Both the position numbers and the translations under genes were made by a program. Below are positions 43,989-54,338 of a stretch of 64,000 nucleotides of DNA, piece by piece; position 1 is the first letter of the stretch, and each line of letters starts with the position of its first letter. The DNA comes from Saprospiraceae bacterium. Its GTDB lineage: Bacteria > Bacteroidota > Bacteroidia > Chitinophagales > Saprospiraceae. The notes under the pieces were generated by a model. It did not search any database. It was not told the DNA's origin and worked only from the letters and a program-made list of their open reading frames with translations. The stretch spans positions 79,144-143,143 of the forward strand of contig JALHQW010000016.1 of assembly GCA_022841745.1 (NCBI GenBank), read 5' to 3'.

Positions 43989-45032
43989 CTAATTCCCCTT
44001 CCCCTGCAACGCCGGGTCCTTCTCCTCCGGCACGTGCTCATACTCCATTTTCTTCTTCGACAGAATGCGGCGGTAGCGTTCCGGGTGCAGGCGAAGGTCA
44101 CGTAGCAGGAAGTCCATGTTCTTCAAGGTGGCCTCTAAGTTGCTGGCAAACTCCTTGTCGTTGAGCAACATGGGGATGGCGCCGTCGCCCGATTTAAGGC
44201 TTTGGAGCAGGGCGCTCAACTCGGCAATGGCCTTGTCGCTGCTGGCGAGGGTGGTTTGCAGTTTCTGCATCGTCACCTTGCTCTCTCCCACGAGTTCCTG
44301 CACATTGGCTTGCTTGAGGTCGTTGGTGAGGTCTTCGGCGTTGGCGAGTATGTTCTTGATCTGCTGGTTGTTGTCCTTGAGGTTCTTGGTGATGGACTCC
44401 ACATTGGCGATGCTCCGTTCGATGCCGCCAGCCGAGGTGGCCATCATCTTGTCGAGGCGGTCGGTGGTGCGGCGCAGGTTGGCGAGCGTCACCTGCACGT
44501 CTTCCACGCTTTTGTTGAGTTCGTCGCTGTGCTTGAGGCGATAAGTGAGGGTGTCGAGCACTTCCTTCATGCCGTCGTTGAGCTGGTCCACGTAGAGGCG
44601 TAGCTCTGCTGGTGTGACCATGGAGGCGAGCAGGCCCTTGGTGATGCCCTGCAATTTGCCGCCGTCCTGCACGCATTCGTTGCCGGAACAGGTGCCTTCA
44701 AAAACCAAATCAATATGTACACCGCCCATAGGTCCATCGGATGCAATGGTGGCAATGGCATTCTTAGGCACCCTGGTGTCGCTGTCCAATTGCATTTCAA
44801 CCGTAATCAAATTGGGGTCGTCAATGCTTTGGAAAATATCGGAAACCAGCCCCACCTGCAGGCCATGCACCATCACTGTTGAGGAGATGCGCAACCCGTC
44901 CACTTTTTGGTAAGTAGCATATACCGTGAGGCTTTTGGCGAGCATATTGAAGCCTTTCAAAAACTTGTACCCCCAAATGGCCAATGCCAAAGTGATAAGG
45001 GAGAATATGGCAATCTTCGTTTCTTTTCTCAT
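43989..45032 (-). CDS. MlaD-family protein (MCE domain)
   Basis: 347-residue inner-membrane lipid-transport protein. One N-terminal helix (IAIFSLITLALAIWGYKFL), an MCE domain at about 38-115 (VDGLRISSTVMVHGLQVGLV, GGVHIDLVFEG), and a long C-terminal coiled coil (about 150-310). MCE proteins form hexameric rings that carry phospholipids between the membranes; MlaD works with MlaFE, not found here. The ATG overlaps the AmiC stop by 1 nt (TAATG), so the two are translationally coupled. This AmiC-MlaD-LptD grouping is typical of Bacteroidota. Confidence 0.85.
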   Translation of the reverse strand: MRKETKIAIFSLITLALAIWGYKFLKGFNMLAKSLTVYATYQKVDGLRISSTVMVHGLQVGLVSDIFQSIDDPNLITVEMQLDSDTRVPKNAIATIASDGPMGGVHIDLVFEGTCSGNECVQDGGKLQGITKGLLASMVTPAELRLYVDQLNDGMKEVLDTLTYRLKHSDELNKSVEDVQVTLANLRRTTDRLDKMMATSAGGIERSIANVESITKNLKDNNQQIKNILANAEDLTNDLKQANVQELVGESKVTMQKLQTTLASSDKAIAELSALLQSLKSGDGAIPMLLNDKEFASNLEATLKNMDFLLRDLRLHPERYRRILSKKKMEYEHVPEEKDPALQGKGN

Positions 45033-46705
45033 TATTTAATCCTTTCGCCGTTCTGGTAAACCACCACAAAAGCGTCGCTGAAACCAATGGCCCGCAACTT
45101 GGCTTTTACGTCGAGCGCCTCGGATTCGGTGGCGAAATTAACGACTTGGTACTTATACAGCCCCTTTTCTTGCATCACTTGAATCAAATAGCCCACATTG
45201 CTCCATTTGCCCGACTTGGTGTCCAACGGCTTGGGCGAGGCTGCCAACTGCACACGGTATTGAATCTCAACGCTTTGCGATGCGGTTTTGCCATTGCTGG
45301 CTGCGGTTTCGGCCACTGGCTGTATGGGTTGTATTTTACCTGAACCAGCAGGCTGATCTGACTTAGATGGCTTAGTGCTGTAGGCCGTTTCCTTTAATGG
45401 GGCGGATGCAGGCTTGCTTTCCTTTTTGGGTTCCAGCTTTTCCAAAACAACTTCCTGCTTTGGCGCAGGCTTGTTTTCCTTCTTGAGTTCCACCCTTTCC
45501 GCTATAGGCTCCTGCTTTTGCACAGTTTGGCTTTCTTTTTTTGGTGTTGGTTTTTCCGCTATAGGTTCCAGTTTCGGAGAAGGCTTGCTCTCCATAGGTT
45601 TTTCCCGCTTCTCAGGCTTGGTATTCACCAACGCAGGCTCATCTTGTTTCACAGGCTTAACCTTCACCAATTCCTCGGCTGATATTTCAGTAATCGAGGT
45701 CGCTGAAAACTCTTCATCCGCTTCGACAGGTCTTTGATCGAGCGCCTCTTCGATATTGTCCACCGAAAGTTTTTTGATGGCCAGCGGCCCGGTGCCCTCC
45801 ATCTCCTCTTTGTAATCACGGAATGCCAGCAGCAGGGCATTTGCCATGGTGCGCTGTCCGGCCTTGGTGCGCAGGAATGCCTCGTCGGTGGCGTTGGTCA
45901 GGAAGCCCGTTTCAACGAGCACACTGGGCATGGTGGCGTATTTGAGCACGATGAAACCTGCCTGCTTCACGCCCCGGTGCTTGCGCTTGGCCTCATGGGT
46001 GGAGTAGTGCTGCACCTTGTCGGCGAAACTGAGGCTCTGTTCCAGGAACGCATTTTGGAACATCGAAAACATGATATGCGCCTCCGCCGAGTTGGGGTCG
46101 TAGCCGTCGTAGTTCTTTTGGTAGTCCTCCTCCAGCAGAATGGCCTCGTTTTCCCGCTTCGCAACAGCAAGGTTGGCCTCCGTGGCATGCAACCCGAGTA
46201 CATAAGTCTCTGTTCCCATCGTCTTGCTGGCGTTCAAGATGGCGTTGCAATGGATGGAGATGAACAGGTCGGCCTTGTTTCGGGTGGCGATGGCGGCCCG
46301 CTCGTTCAGGGGGATGAACTTGTCGGTGTTGCGGGTCATGATAACCTTCACGTCGGGGAAGTTCTCCTCGATGGCCTCCGCCAAAAACTTGCCTACAGAG
46401 AGGCAGACGTGCTTTTCCTTGGAATGGGCACCGCTGCAACCGGGATCGTGCCCGCCGTGGCCAGGGTCAATGACTACCGTGCGCACTTCGTAGCTGCCTT
46501 TTCTTCGTGAAATCAGCAGTTCTGGCTGTGCCGAGGTATCAACCGGGAGGAGGGAAGTCAGAAAGTCCGTGCTGATTGAGGCAGCTTTGATAATTTTGCC
46601 CGGCAAAGAATGACCGGCCTTTGATGGAGTGGCGCTGTTAAGTTTTGGCAAACACAAGGCAGTGACAAAAATCAACAGCGTTGGAAGGAAATAATGAGCC
46701 TTCAT
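45032..46705 (-). CDS. amiC: N-acetylmuramoyl-L-alanine amidase with SPOR domain
   Basis: 557-residue AmiC-type zinc amidase that cuts the amide bond between MurNAc and the peptide, for daughter-cell separation. The amidase_3 core has VVIDPGHGGHDPG, LFISIHCNA and the catalytic glutamate in VLVETGFLTN (about 75-290). The C-terminal part is a long Pro-Lys-Glu-rich linker (about 330-470, repeated KKESKPA-like units) followed by a SPOR domain (about 480-555, YRVQLAAS, IGFSDAFVVVY) that binds denuded septal glycan. Signal peptide at the N-terminus. Divergent from lptD. Confidence 0.88.
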   Translation of the reverse strand: MKAHYFLPTLLIFVTALCLPKLNSATPSKAGHSLPGKIIKAASISTDFLTSLLPVDTSAQPELLISRRKGSYEVRTVVIDPGHGGHDPGCSGAHSKEKHVCLSVGKFLAEAIEENFPDVKVIMTRNTDKFIPLNERAAIATRNKADLFISIHCNAILNASKTMGTETYVLGLHATEANLAVAKRENEAILLEEDYQKNYDGYDPNSAEAHIMFSMFQNAFLEQSLSFADKVQHYSTHEAKRKHRGVKQAGFIVLKYATMPSVLVETGFLTNATDEAFLRTKAGQRTMANALLLAFRDYKEEMEGTGPLAIKKLSVDNIEEALDQRPVEADEEFSATSITEISAEELVKVKPVKQDEPALVNTKPEKREKPMESKPSPKLEPIAEKPTPKKESQTVQKQEPIAERVELKKENKPAPKQEVVLEKLEPKKESKPASAPLKETAYSTKPSKSDQPAGSGKIQPIQPVAETAASNGKTASQSVEIQYRVQLAASPKPLDTKSGKWSNVGYLIQVMQEKGLYKYQVVNFATESEALDVKAKLRAIGFSDAFVVVYQNGERIK

Positions 46706-46920
46706 TTTGACGTGAAATAAGGTTCTCGGTGGAATGATGGGGTTGATACCAGGTTGATAAGAAGTTCAAAAAAGGTTGATAGGAGCAGGGTAAAACCTGA
46801 ATTCCGAGTCTTATCAACTTCAAATCAACTTTTATCAACGCTTATCAACCTGAATAATTGAGATAAATTGTAAACTCAATTCCATATTTCCGGCATTCAA
46901 ACAAACTTCAATCCAAAGAT

Positions 46921-49758
46921 TTGCCCGCAAAGCTAATCATAATTCTTTCTTTCCTAATGCTTGCCGCCGCTTCGGTTTTGGCACAGGAACGTCCATTGCC
47001 GCCCGGCAGCCGCCCGACCCGGACACCCGTGGAAGGCATCGGGACGGACTCGGTGCGCATTGGCCCAGCTCGAAATGCCGGCAGGCCGCCATTCGATTCG
47101 TTGCCGCCCGCTGGGCAAGCTGGGCTAGTTGCCCGTTCTGCCAACCTCGACAGCATCACCATATCACCCGATGCCCTCGAAGACCAAGTAGAGTACTCGG
47201 CGCAGGATTCCATGTATTTTGACATCAAAAACAAGCAGATACACCTCTACGGAGGTGCCGAGGTCAAGATGCAGGACATGACCGTGAAAGCCAATTACAT
47301 CCTCATTGACTGGAAGGAAAACACCATGACCGCTGAAGGCCAAAGGCTGCCAGGGCCGGGCGGTGGCTGGCTTGGCCGCCCGCAGTTCACCCAAGGCGAT
47401 CAGGATTTTTTTGCAGGAAAAGTGCGCTACAATTTCAAGACCTACAAAGGCATCATCTACGACTCGCAAACCAACCAGGAGGGGATGAACATCGTGAGCG
47501 AAAAGGGCAAGTTCTTTGGTGCGGGCAATGACACCACCAAGCACAACGTCATCTACAACAAAAACGGCATTATCACCACCTGCGACTTGGAGCACCCGCA
47601 TTTTGGCATCAATGCCAGCAAGATGAAAGTTGTGCAGGACAAGGTGGCCGTCGTGGGGCCTAGCAACCTCGTCATTGGGGACATCCCCACGCCGCTTTGG
47701 CTGCCATTCGGCTTTTTTCCGATGAAAATAGGTAGGAAAACAGGCCTTATCTTTCCCCGCAACTACGAATACTCTGAGGCTTGGGGCTTTGGTTTGGAGA
47801 ACGTGGGCTATTACCTGCCCATCAATGACAATATGGACCTCCAGCTCACCAGCGATATTTACCTGAAAGGCACTTTCCGCATCCACGCCCTAAGCAATTA
47901 CCGAAAGCGCTATAAGCACAACGGGCAGGCCAACCTTGATTTCTCCTACCAGCGGGTAGAGGACGATTCCGCCAGGATCAGCTTTACCCCGGCGTTTGGC
48001 ATACAATGGAACCACTCCCAGGACAGCAAGGCGCATCCCTACCGCAGCTTCGGGGGCAATATCAACCTCCAAACGGGCGACTACCAGCGCAACAACCGGA
48101 CCGATGCATCAGCAAGGTTCACCAGCTCGCTCAGCTCCAACATGAGCTACCGCCAGCGCTTCGACAAGCCCTTCGACCTCAGCGCCGCCTTCAACCACTC
48201 GCAGAACACCCAGACCCGCAACGTGACCATCAGCTTCCCGACGGTTAACTTCCAGACACAGACGCTTTATCCATTCAAAAGGAAGGTGAAAACGGGCGGC
48301 GAGAAATGGTTCGAACGGATACAAATGCGCTACTCCTCGGAGGCCAAGAACCAGCTCACGGCCAAGGACACCACCCTGTTCCGCCCTGGCATACTCGATA
48401 GCCTCGAATATGGCGTGCGGCACAACGTAACTTCCAGCACCAGCTTCAACCTGCTGAAGTACTTCACTTTCTCGCCCAGCGCCACCTACAAGGAGGTCTG
48501 GTATTTCAAGACGCAGGATAAAACCTTCGACCCAACGCTAACCATCGTTTACGACACGATTTACAACGAAGACTCCACGGAGTTCATCATCGAAAACGAT
48601 ACAACCCGGTTCGGAACCATCAACACAGAGGAGATCGCTGGCTTCAAGCCGCTGCGCCAGTTCAACACGGGCATCAGCATGAGCACCAAGGTGTTTGGCA
48701 CGCTGCTCTTCAAACGGGGCAAGGTGCGGGGCCTGCGCCACGTCATCACCCCCACCTTCGGCTTCAACTATACCCCCGACTATACCAACCCTGACTGGGG
48801 CTATTTCAAGGAAGTGCAACGTGACCTGCGGGAAGACGAAAAACTTCGGTACAGCATCTTCGACAACAACCGCCTCGGCGGCTTTGAACAGCCCAGCACG
48901 GGCGGCAAGCAGATGGCCCTGAACTATGGCTTCAGCAACCTGTTCGAGGCCAAAATCTTCCAAAAAAGGGACTCGACTCTCAAGAACATCAAGCTGTTCA
49001 ACTCCATCGGTGTGAACGGCAGCTACAATTTCGCTGCCGACTCCTTGCAGTGGAGCACGGTGAGCATCGGTGGCAACACCAATTTCTTCAACAGCCTCAC
49101 CTCCTTCCGCTTCAACGTCGTGCTCGACCCCTACGACTTCAATCGCAAGACGGGCGCCCGCATCAACCAGTTGCTCAAAGAATCCACTGGCCAATACCTC
49201 CGCCTGAGCACCTGGAGCGTGAACCTCGGCACCAACCTGACCGTGGATCGCCTGCGTGACCTCATCAAGGGTGAGGACACCGACAAAAAAGTGGCCAACC
49301 AGCCTCCCGCCTCCCGCCCCGGCGACGGGGGCAGGGGCGGCAGCACCGAGACCACCGTTGCCGATGTGCTGACCAACCAAGAGGACTTTCTTAGCCTGTT
49401 CGAGGATTTCAGCATCCAGCACAATTTCGCCCTCGGTCAGCGCTACTACCCACAGGCCGGGAAGGACTCCATTGCCGTCACCGCCCATACCATCTCCAGT
49501 CGGGGCAGCATCAAGCTGACGCAAAACTGGAACATCATCGTCGGCAACTTTGGCTACGACTTCCAGGACAAGAAAATCACCTATCCCGACTTCGCCTTCG
49601 CCCGTGACCTCCACTGCTGGGAAATGGGCGTGTCGTGGCAGCCGCAGTTCGGCTCCTATAGTTTCTTCATCCGGGTGAAACCGGGCAAATTGGATTTTAT
49701 CAATATCCCCTATGGGAAAAGGATACAGGACACGGGGGGATTGGGTAGGCGGTTTTAG
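46921..49758 (+). CDS. lptD: LPS-assembly protein LptD-like (OstA) outer-membrane protein
   Basis: 945-residue outer-membrane protein for LPS insertion. The start is TTG (no ATG in frame upstream), opening the signal peptide PAKLIIILSFLMLAAASVLA. An OstA/LptA-like beta-jellyroll domain (about 95-200, MYFDIKNKQIHLYGGAEVKM, VKANYILIDWKENTMTAEGQ) is followed by the large barrel. Its partner LptE is not seen. The N-terminal 70 residues are Pro-rich (PLPPGSRPTRTPVEG), unusual for the family but common in Bacteroidota. Divergent from amiC, with a 215-bp spacer containing GTTGATAAG/CTTATCAAC repeats. Confidence 0.85.
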   Translation: MPAKLIIILSFLMLAAASVLAQERPLPPGSRPTRTPVEGIGTDSVRIGPARNAGRPPFDSLPPAGQAGLVARSANLDSITISPDALEDQVEYSAQDSMYFDIKNKQIHLYGGAEVKMQDMTVKANYILIDWKENTMTAEGQRLPGPGGGWLGRPQFTQGDQDFFAGKVRYNFKTYKGIIYDSQTNQEGMNIVSEKGKFFGAGNDTTKHNVIYNKNGIITTCDLEHPHFGINASKMKVVQDKVAVVGPSNLVIGDIPTPLWLPFGFFPMKIGRKTGLIFPRNYEYSEAWGFGLENVGYYLPINDNMDLQLTSDIYLKGTFRIHALSNYRKRYKHNGQANLDFSYQRVEDDSARISFTPAFGIQWNHSQDSKAHPYRSFGGNINLQTGDYQRNNRTDASARFTSSLSSNMSYRQRFDKPFDLSAAFNHSQNTQTRNVTISFPTVNFQTQTLYPFKRKVKTGGEKWFERIQMRYSSEAKNQLTAKDTTLFRPGILDSLEYGVRHNVTSSTSFNLLKYFTFSPSATYKEVWYFKTQDKTFDPTLTIVYDTIYNEDSTEFIIENDTTRFGTINTEEIAGFKPLRQFNTGISMSTKVFGTLLFKRGKVRGLRHVITPTFGFNYTPDYTNPDWGYFKEVQRDLREDEKLRYSIFDNNRLGGFEQPSTGGKQMALNYGFSNLFEAKIFQKRDSTLKNIKLFNSIGVNGSYNFAADSLQWSTVSIGGNTNFFNSLTSFRFNVVLDPYDFNRKTGARINQLLKESTGQYLRLSTWSVNLGTNLTVDRLRDLIKGEDTDKKVANQPPASRPGDGGRGGSTETTVADVLTNQEDFLSLFEDFSIQHNFALGQRYYPQAGKDSIAVTAHTISSRGSIKLTQNWNIIVGNFGYDFQDKKITYPDFAFARDLHCWEMGVSWQPQFGSYSFFIRVKPGKLDFINIPYGKRIQDTGGLGRRF

Positions 49759-50484
49759 GCACCTGTCTTTGCCTTGAATGTTAAAATTTTGGTTTTTGTG
49801 AAAATATTCAACAAAATGCTTGGATGATTGCCCCCCCCCCAATTTATATTTGCCCTAATTGAACGCAAAAAGAAAATCCTGTTGCCTTATTGGTATTTGA
49901 ATAGGCCCTATTTTTAGGCCGGGCACCCATACCCATACAGATTAAAGTCGGTTAGGATGAACATATCGCTACTTGCAAATCACGATTGGTATTTTCATGC
50001 TTCTTCCTTCCTGCTTGCCATGATGATTGTTGAATTCATTCCCGACAAGCCGGGACAGGCTATTCATCATTCATCATTCATCATTTATCATTTATCATTC
50101 TTAGTGCCCCGTCCTGCATGAGATAGCAACAAAGTATGGCTACTGATAACCGATGACGATTTCGCTGAAAACGTGGCTACACGGGTTCAGGGGATGGCTC
50201 ATTGCATACCGATTATTTGGATTTCCTTCACGGCGCTGACGCCTTGGGGTGGGAGGGTCGTGCAATCTGAAACCGTAATTCTCTACAGCATGTTCAAACT
50301 AAAAATTCTTCAAGCAGTAACCATGGCTGGCAGGGTGGCTTGTCCTTGGTTGCTGCATCCTCCGGATGAGGGTTGATTCCCATTCTGTTTTTTTTAATTT
50401 TTTTCAATCGGGTTCCATGGCGCTGACGCTCCTATGGGGTGGGAGTGATATGGACTGATATCAATGTACAAAAACTGTGTTGTT
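49759..50484. other. Repeat-rich spacer with a C10 tract
   Basis: The 725-bp spacer holds a run of ten C (49831-49840), a 7-bp array (five ATTYATC units, 50062-50096), and two copies of GGCGCTGACGC plus GGGGTGGGAG (50231-50255 and 50419-50445). I see no gene; the open frame at 50173-50376 lacks family features. Confidence 0.65.
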
Positions 50485-53400
50485 ATGAAAAACTTCGTAA
50501 TTATTTTTCTGTTATTACTTCAATGTCCTTTTTGGATGAATGGTCAATCAGTTGAGAAGTGTTCTACACCAGCACCAAGTACACCGCTTATGCAGAATGG
50601 ATGTTGCCAAAACATCCCAACTGATATTCAAATCCGGGTTTATTTCCATGTGCTTAGGACATCTTCAGGCACTTCGGATATTACCTTGCAGAACGTGCAA
50701 GACGCTTTCAACAGATTGACAAATGATTTTACATCTACTGGAATTTCATTCAATTGGAATGGTGTAGTTAATTATATAAACACCCCTGTTGGCAAAGATT
50801 GGAGTTTTTTCCCAAGGGATATTCGATTTGCTGAATATAAAGCGATATACAATAACCCTGATGGTGTTGATATTTTTTTGGTTGGAAATACTTTGCCAAA
50901 TGATAACGGCGGAGAGGCTTCCGACAAAGCCTTAGTCGTTTGTGGAGCAGAAGATGGGTATTATAACCCAATAAATCCAGGTCAAGAAACACTTTTTGCT
51001 ACGTCGTCCGTAATTTCCCATGAAATGGGGCATGTGTTGGGATTATTCCACCCATTTCAAAAATGGGGCCTGAATAGTAATCTTCAATGCCCTGCTTCAT
51101 CAAACTATACGGCAGAGTATGTAAACGGCACAAGTAGTTGCGAATGTGGAGATTTAGTATGCGACACACCCTTTGAGAATTTCGCCCCATTAATTCCAGC
51201 CTGCCCAGGAACCCTGCCAAGCTGCACCGATGAAACATGCCTTGTGGACTGTGAAACTTGTGTTTACAACGGTAATCCGTTTACAGATCCGGCGGGCAAT
51301 GTGTACCCAATTCCGTTGGGTAACAATATCATGTCTGTTGGCTATTCAAATACAACATATTGTGGTACTCAGTTCACATCGGGCCAAGTTGAAAGAATGA
51401 AATGTTCATTATGTTCAAACCCTGTGTTGCACGATGCCATTATTTCTAACTTGAATGCAGCATTTGGCCAACCTTTTGAGAATAATTGTATTTATCAATT
51501 TACAAGCAATTCGCAAGGAATACATACTTGGAATTTTGGCGACGGCTCAAATGCGGTCAATTTGCAATCGCCTACCCATGTTTTCCCTGCAAACGGGGTT
51601 TATGAAGTCACACACACTGTGACAGATGGATGCATTTCTGATACTGAAACAATGGCAATAGTGATATTTTGTCCCTCGATTCCTTGTCCATGCCCAATAG
51701 GCACAGGTGTCAACATAAATGGCCCAACAACAAGCCTTAATAATTCACAACTACCTTCTACTTTTACTGGATGTGTTGCAATCGGTGGGGTTTTATTCAT
51801 AGATAGACCAGGATTGACAACGTTTAATGCAGCAGATGTTACGATGCAACCAGGTGCAGCAATAGTAGTTAGAAACGGAAGCCAACTTGCCGTGACGAAT
51901 TCCAGCGACTTACATGGTTGCAGTGCAATGTGGCAGGGAATAACTGTAGAAAGCGGAGGTAGTTTATCAATAAGTGAATCATCGTATGTACAAGATGCCT
52001 GCATGGCCGTCAACGCCGAAGATGGCGCAACCATATCCGTGAAAGGTTGCTTCTTCAATCGAAACCTGATAGGGCTTTTTGCAGACAACCCTTTCAACTT
52101 GACCATTGCAGCGGGCATCACCTTTGACGGTGCCAACCTCCTCCCACCCCTTGCCGGACAAATTGGCGAAGCAGGTATAAAAATCAGCGATGGCAACAGC
52201 CTGCTTATTGGGACAAACAATTTCTCGAACCTCAGAAACGGCATCGTCGCCACCCGGAACAGTTTAACGGTGAATGGCGGAACTTTTACAAACATAAACT
52301 TTGCTGATATTAACCCAGCTTCGGGGTATGGAATCTATGCTGATGGTGGGCCGGCTCCGTTCTATTCGCTGGCGGTCAGTGGCGGTACTTATACGGATTG
52401 TTGGACGGGCATCTACGCCAGGGCTGGTACGGCAAACGTAAAGAACACCGTCATGTCAAATGTTGCAAGGGGCATTATTTCCGAGATGGGCGCCTTCAGC
52501 GTTGACATCCAGGGAAATGTTATTTCTTGCCTCCGCATGGGCATTGAACTGGCCAATATCCAAGCCGAATGGTGCCAACGGACCATCAAGGGGAATACCA
52601 TCAACCTGACGGGCAAGGGGACTGGCATCAACATCACCGATTCGGGAAGTTCGGATGGGATAGCAGTGGGCTTTGTTGAATCGAACACCATCAACGTAAA
52701 CGGTCCCCAGCCTATCGTAGGGCTGAACATCAACAACTCGGCCAAACTGAAAACATCGAGCAACACGGTCAATTTACAGTCCAATACCATCGGCGGTGTA
52801 GGGATATTTGTGTCGGGAGGCGGGGCGAACACCATAGGTGAGCAAAACTTCGTCTATGGAATCAGTGCAAACACCGGAGCGAACGTAGGCTACCGAGGGC
52901 AAAGCTGCCCAGAGGTCATCTGGGAGTGCAATGCCGTCGCCAACACCCATACAGGCTTCCGCTTCGACAACCCCTGCAATACCAGCAATGGCTTCCGGGC
53001 CAACACCATGAACAACCATAAAATGGGGCTGAACCTGAAGGCAGGTGCTCAGCTCGGAATCCAGAACCAGACCAAAAACCAATGGTTTGGAACCTATGAT
53101 GATATGACGCTCAAAGGGGCAAGACATGAGGGAGGTCTCTTTGAAGCTCCATTTTCTCTATTCTATGTAAAGGCATCAAGCTACCCGGACAGGCCGACCA
53201 CTTTCCCGCTAACCGGGTGGTTTATTGGCCCGCCTCCAGGCACTCCAAACAATAATTTTGGCTGTGCCTCTGTCAGTGGCGGGGAGGAAGGCACCGATGA
53301 AGCTGACCTTGCCATTGCCAGCAATTCCAGCACTGGCTATGACGGCAACCGTTGGTTGTCTGAACGCTATCTTTACGCAAAACTGAGGGGCAATCCGCAA

Positions 53401-54285
53401 TACGTGCAACCCGGTACGGTTTTCGAGGCTTTCAGGAATCAAAAAAGCACGACCACCGTGGGCCAGTTTTACGACATAAACAAGGACATCGAATCGCTTT
53501 TCGAAATTGCACCAGCTACCCAACAGGTGCTGGCCAGCAATTATGCGGCCATTGGAACCAAGCAGGCTGATTTATTGGCCATCGAGGCCCAATTGGCGAC
53601 GGCCACTGGCACCAGCCAAGAAAATTTGATGGCCCAGAAGCGGGCCTTGCTGCAGGAGGTGGATGTGCTGGACGGGAGCAATAAGACCATCTTGAACGGG
53701 ATACAGGCCCAAAGGAGCGCAGCTGCGGCCTCCGTATTGGCCGCCAACAATAGCATTGTGGTGCCCAACCTGTACGAACAGAACGAGCAGGCCGTGAACG
53801 CCATTTTCCTATCTGTGGTGGCCACAGGCACGGGCGCTTTCACCCCGGCCCATGTCCAAACATTGACCAATATCACCGACCAATGCCCGGCCTCCGGCGG
53901 CAATGCCGTTTTCAAGGCAAGGAGCCTGCTGGCCTTGGCCACTGAAACGGAATTGGGCTATGACGACGATGCCAACTGCGGCCCATCGCTGCTGATTGGT
54001 GGCAACCCCGGTGCAGTCTCGATGGAGCCGTCTTCGTCGAATGTGCAAATGTACCCGAACCCTGGCAAGGACCTCCTTACCCTGAAATGGCAGGACATCC
54101 TCGGGACGGAGGGGCAAGCCAGCCTGAAAGACCTGACGGGAAGGACGGTGATGGTACAAGCAGTTGACTTGGAAGCAGGCAGCATCGTACTTGACTTGAC
54201 CAGACTGCAAGCGGGCATTTATATTTGTGAAATACAGGTGGACAACAAACCTGTTTTTGCTGAAAAATACGTCTTGATTAAATAA
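50485..54285 (+). CDS. Secreted M43-like metalloprotease with PKD, beta-helix and T9SS domain
   Basis: 1266-residue secreted protein. The signal peptide is KNFVIIFLLLLQCPFWMNG. The M43 (pappalysin-like) metzincin domain has the zinc motif HEMGHVLGLFH (H-E-x-x-H-x-x-G-x-x-H) near residue 185 and the Met-turn NIMSVGYS. A PKD domain follows (HTWNFGDGSNAVNLQSP), then a long parallel beta-helix region (about 400-830), a helical segment, and a type A T9SS sorting domain at the end (VQMYPNPGKDLLTL). The first half (to about 52000) is AT-rich, the second half GC-rich, which suggests a mosaic origin. The ATG at 50485 opens the signal peptide. Confidence 0.82.
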   Translation: MKNFVIIFLLLLQCPFWMNGQSVEKCSTPAPSTPLMQNGCCQNIPTDIQIRVYFHVLRTSSGTSDITLQNVQDAFNRLTNDFTSTGISFNWNGVVNYINTPVGKDWSFFPRDIRFAEYKAIYNNPDGVDIFLVGNTLPNDNGGEASDKALVVCGAEDGYYNPINPGQETLFATSSVISHEMGHVLGLFHPFQKWGLNSNLQCPASSNYTAEYVNGTSSCECGDLVCDTPFENFAPLIPACPGTLPSCTDETCLVDCETCVYNGNPFTDPAGNVYPIPLGNNIMSVGYSNTTYCGTQFTSGQVERMKCSLCSNPVLHDAIISNLNAAFGQPFENNCIYQFTSNSQGIHTWNFGDGSNAVNLQSPTHVFPANGVYEVTHTVTDGCISDTETMAIVIFCPSIPCPCPIGTGVNINGPTTSLNNSQLPSTFTGCVAIGGVLFIDRPGLTTFNAADVTMQPGAAIVVRNGSQLAVTNSSDLHGCSAMWQGITVESGGSLSISESSYVQDACMAVNAEDGATISVKGCFFNRNLIGLFADNPFNLTIAAGITFDGANLLPPLAGQIGEAGIKISDGNSLLIGTNNFSNLRNGIVATRNSLTVNGGTFTNINFADINPASGYGIYADGGPAPFYSLAVSGGTYTDCWTGIYARAGTANVKNTVMSNVARGIISEMGAFSVDIQGNVISCLRMGIELANIQAEWCQRTIKGNTINLTGKGTGINITDSGSSDGIAVGFVESNTINVNGPQPIVGLNINNSAKLKTSSNTVNLQSNTIGGVGIFVSGGGANTIGEQNFVYGISANTGANVGYRGQSCPEVIWECNAVANTHTGFRFDNPCNTSNGFRANTMNNHKMGLNLKAGAQLGIQNQTKNQWFGTYDDMTLKGARHEGGLFEAPFSLFYVKASSYPDRPTTFPLTGWFIGPPPGTPNNNFGCASVSGGEEGTDEADLAIASNSSTGYDGNRWLSERYLYAKLRGNPQYVQPGTVFEAFRNQKSTTTVGQFYDINKDIESLFEIAPATQQVLASNYAAIGTKQADLLAIEAQLATATGTSQENLMAQKRALLQEVDVLDGSNKTILNGIQAQRSAAAASVLAANNSIVVPNLYEQNEQAVNAIFLSVVATGTGAFTPAHVQTLTNITDQCPASGGNAVFKARSLLALATETELGYDDDANCGPSLLIGGNPGAVSMEPSSSNVQMYPNPGKDLLTLKWQDILGTEGQASLKDLTGRTVMVQAVDLEAGSIVLDLTRLQAGIYICEIQVDNKPVFAEKYVLIK

Positions 54286-54289
54286 CCAA

Positions 54290-54331
54290 TAAGGGGCTTG
54301 GGTTTAGAATCCCAGGCCCCTTACTTTTTTT
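54290..54331 (+). terminator. Terminator after the M43 protease gene
   Basis: Arms 54290-54302 (TAAGGGGCTTGGG) and 54311-54323 pair over 13 bp with one G-U, around an 8-base loop, followed by CTTTTTTT. It ends 8 bp before the next ATG. Confidence 0.9.
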
Positions 54332-54338
54332 GAAAATT

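Noticed and set aside
48538..49842. 434-residue minus-strand open frame
   Set aside because: It lies antisense within the LptD gene and shows no family motifs.
50173..50376. 67-residue open frame before the M43 protease gene
   Set aside because: It runs through one of the direct repeats and shows no protein-like pattern.
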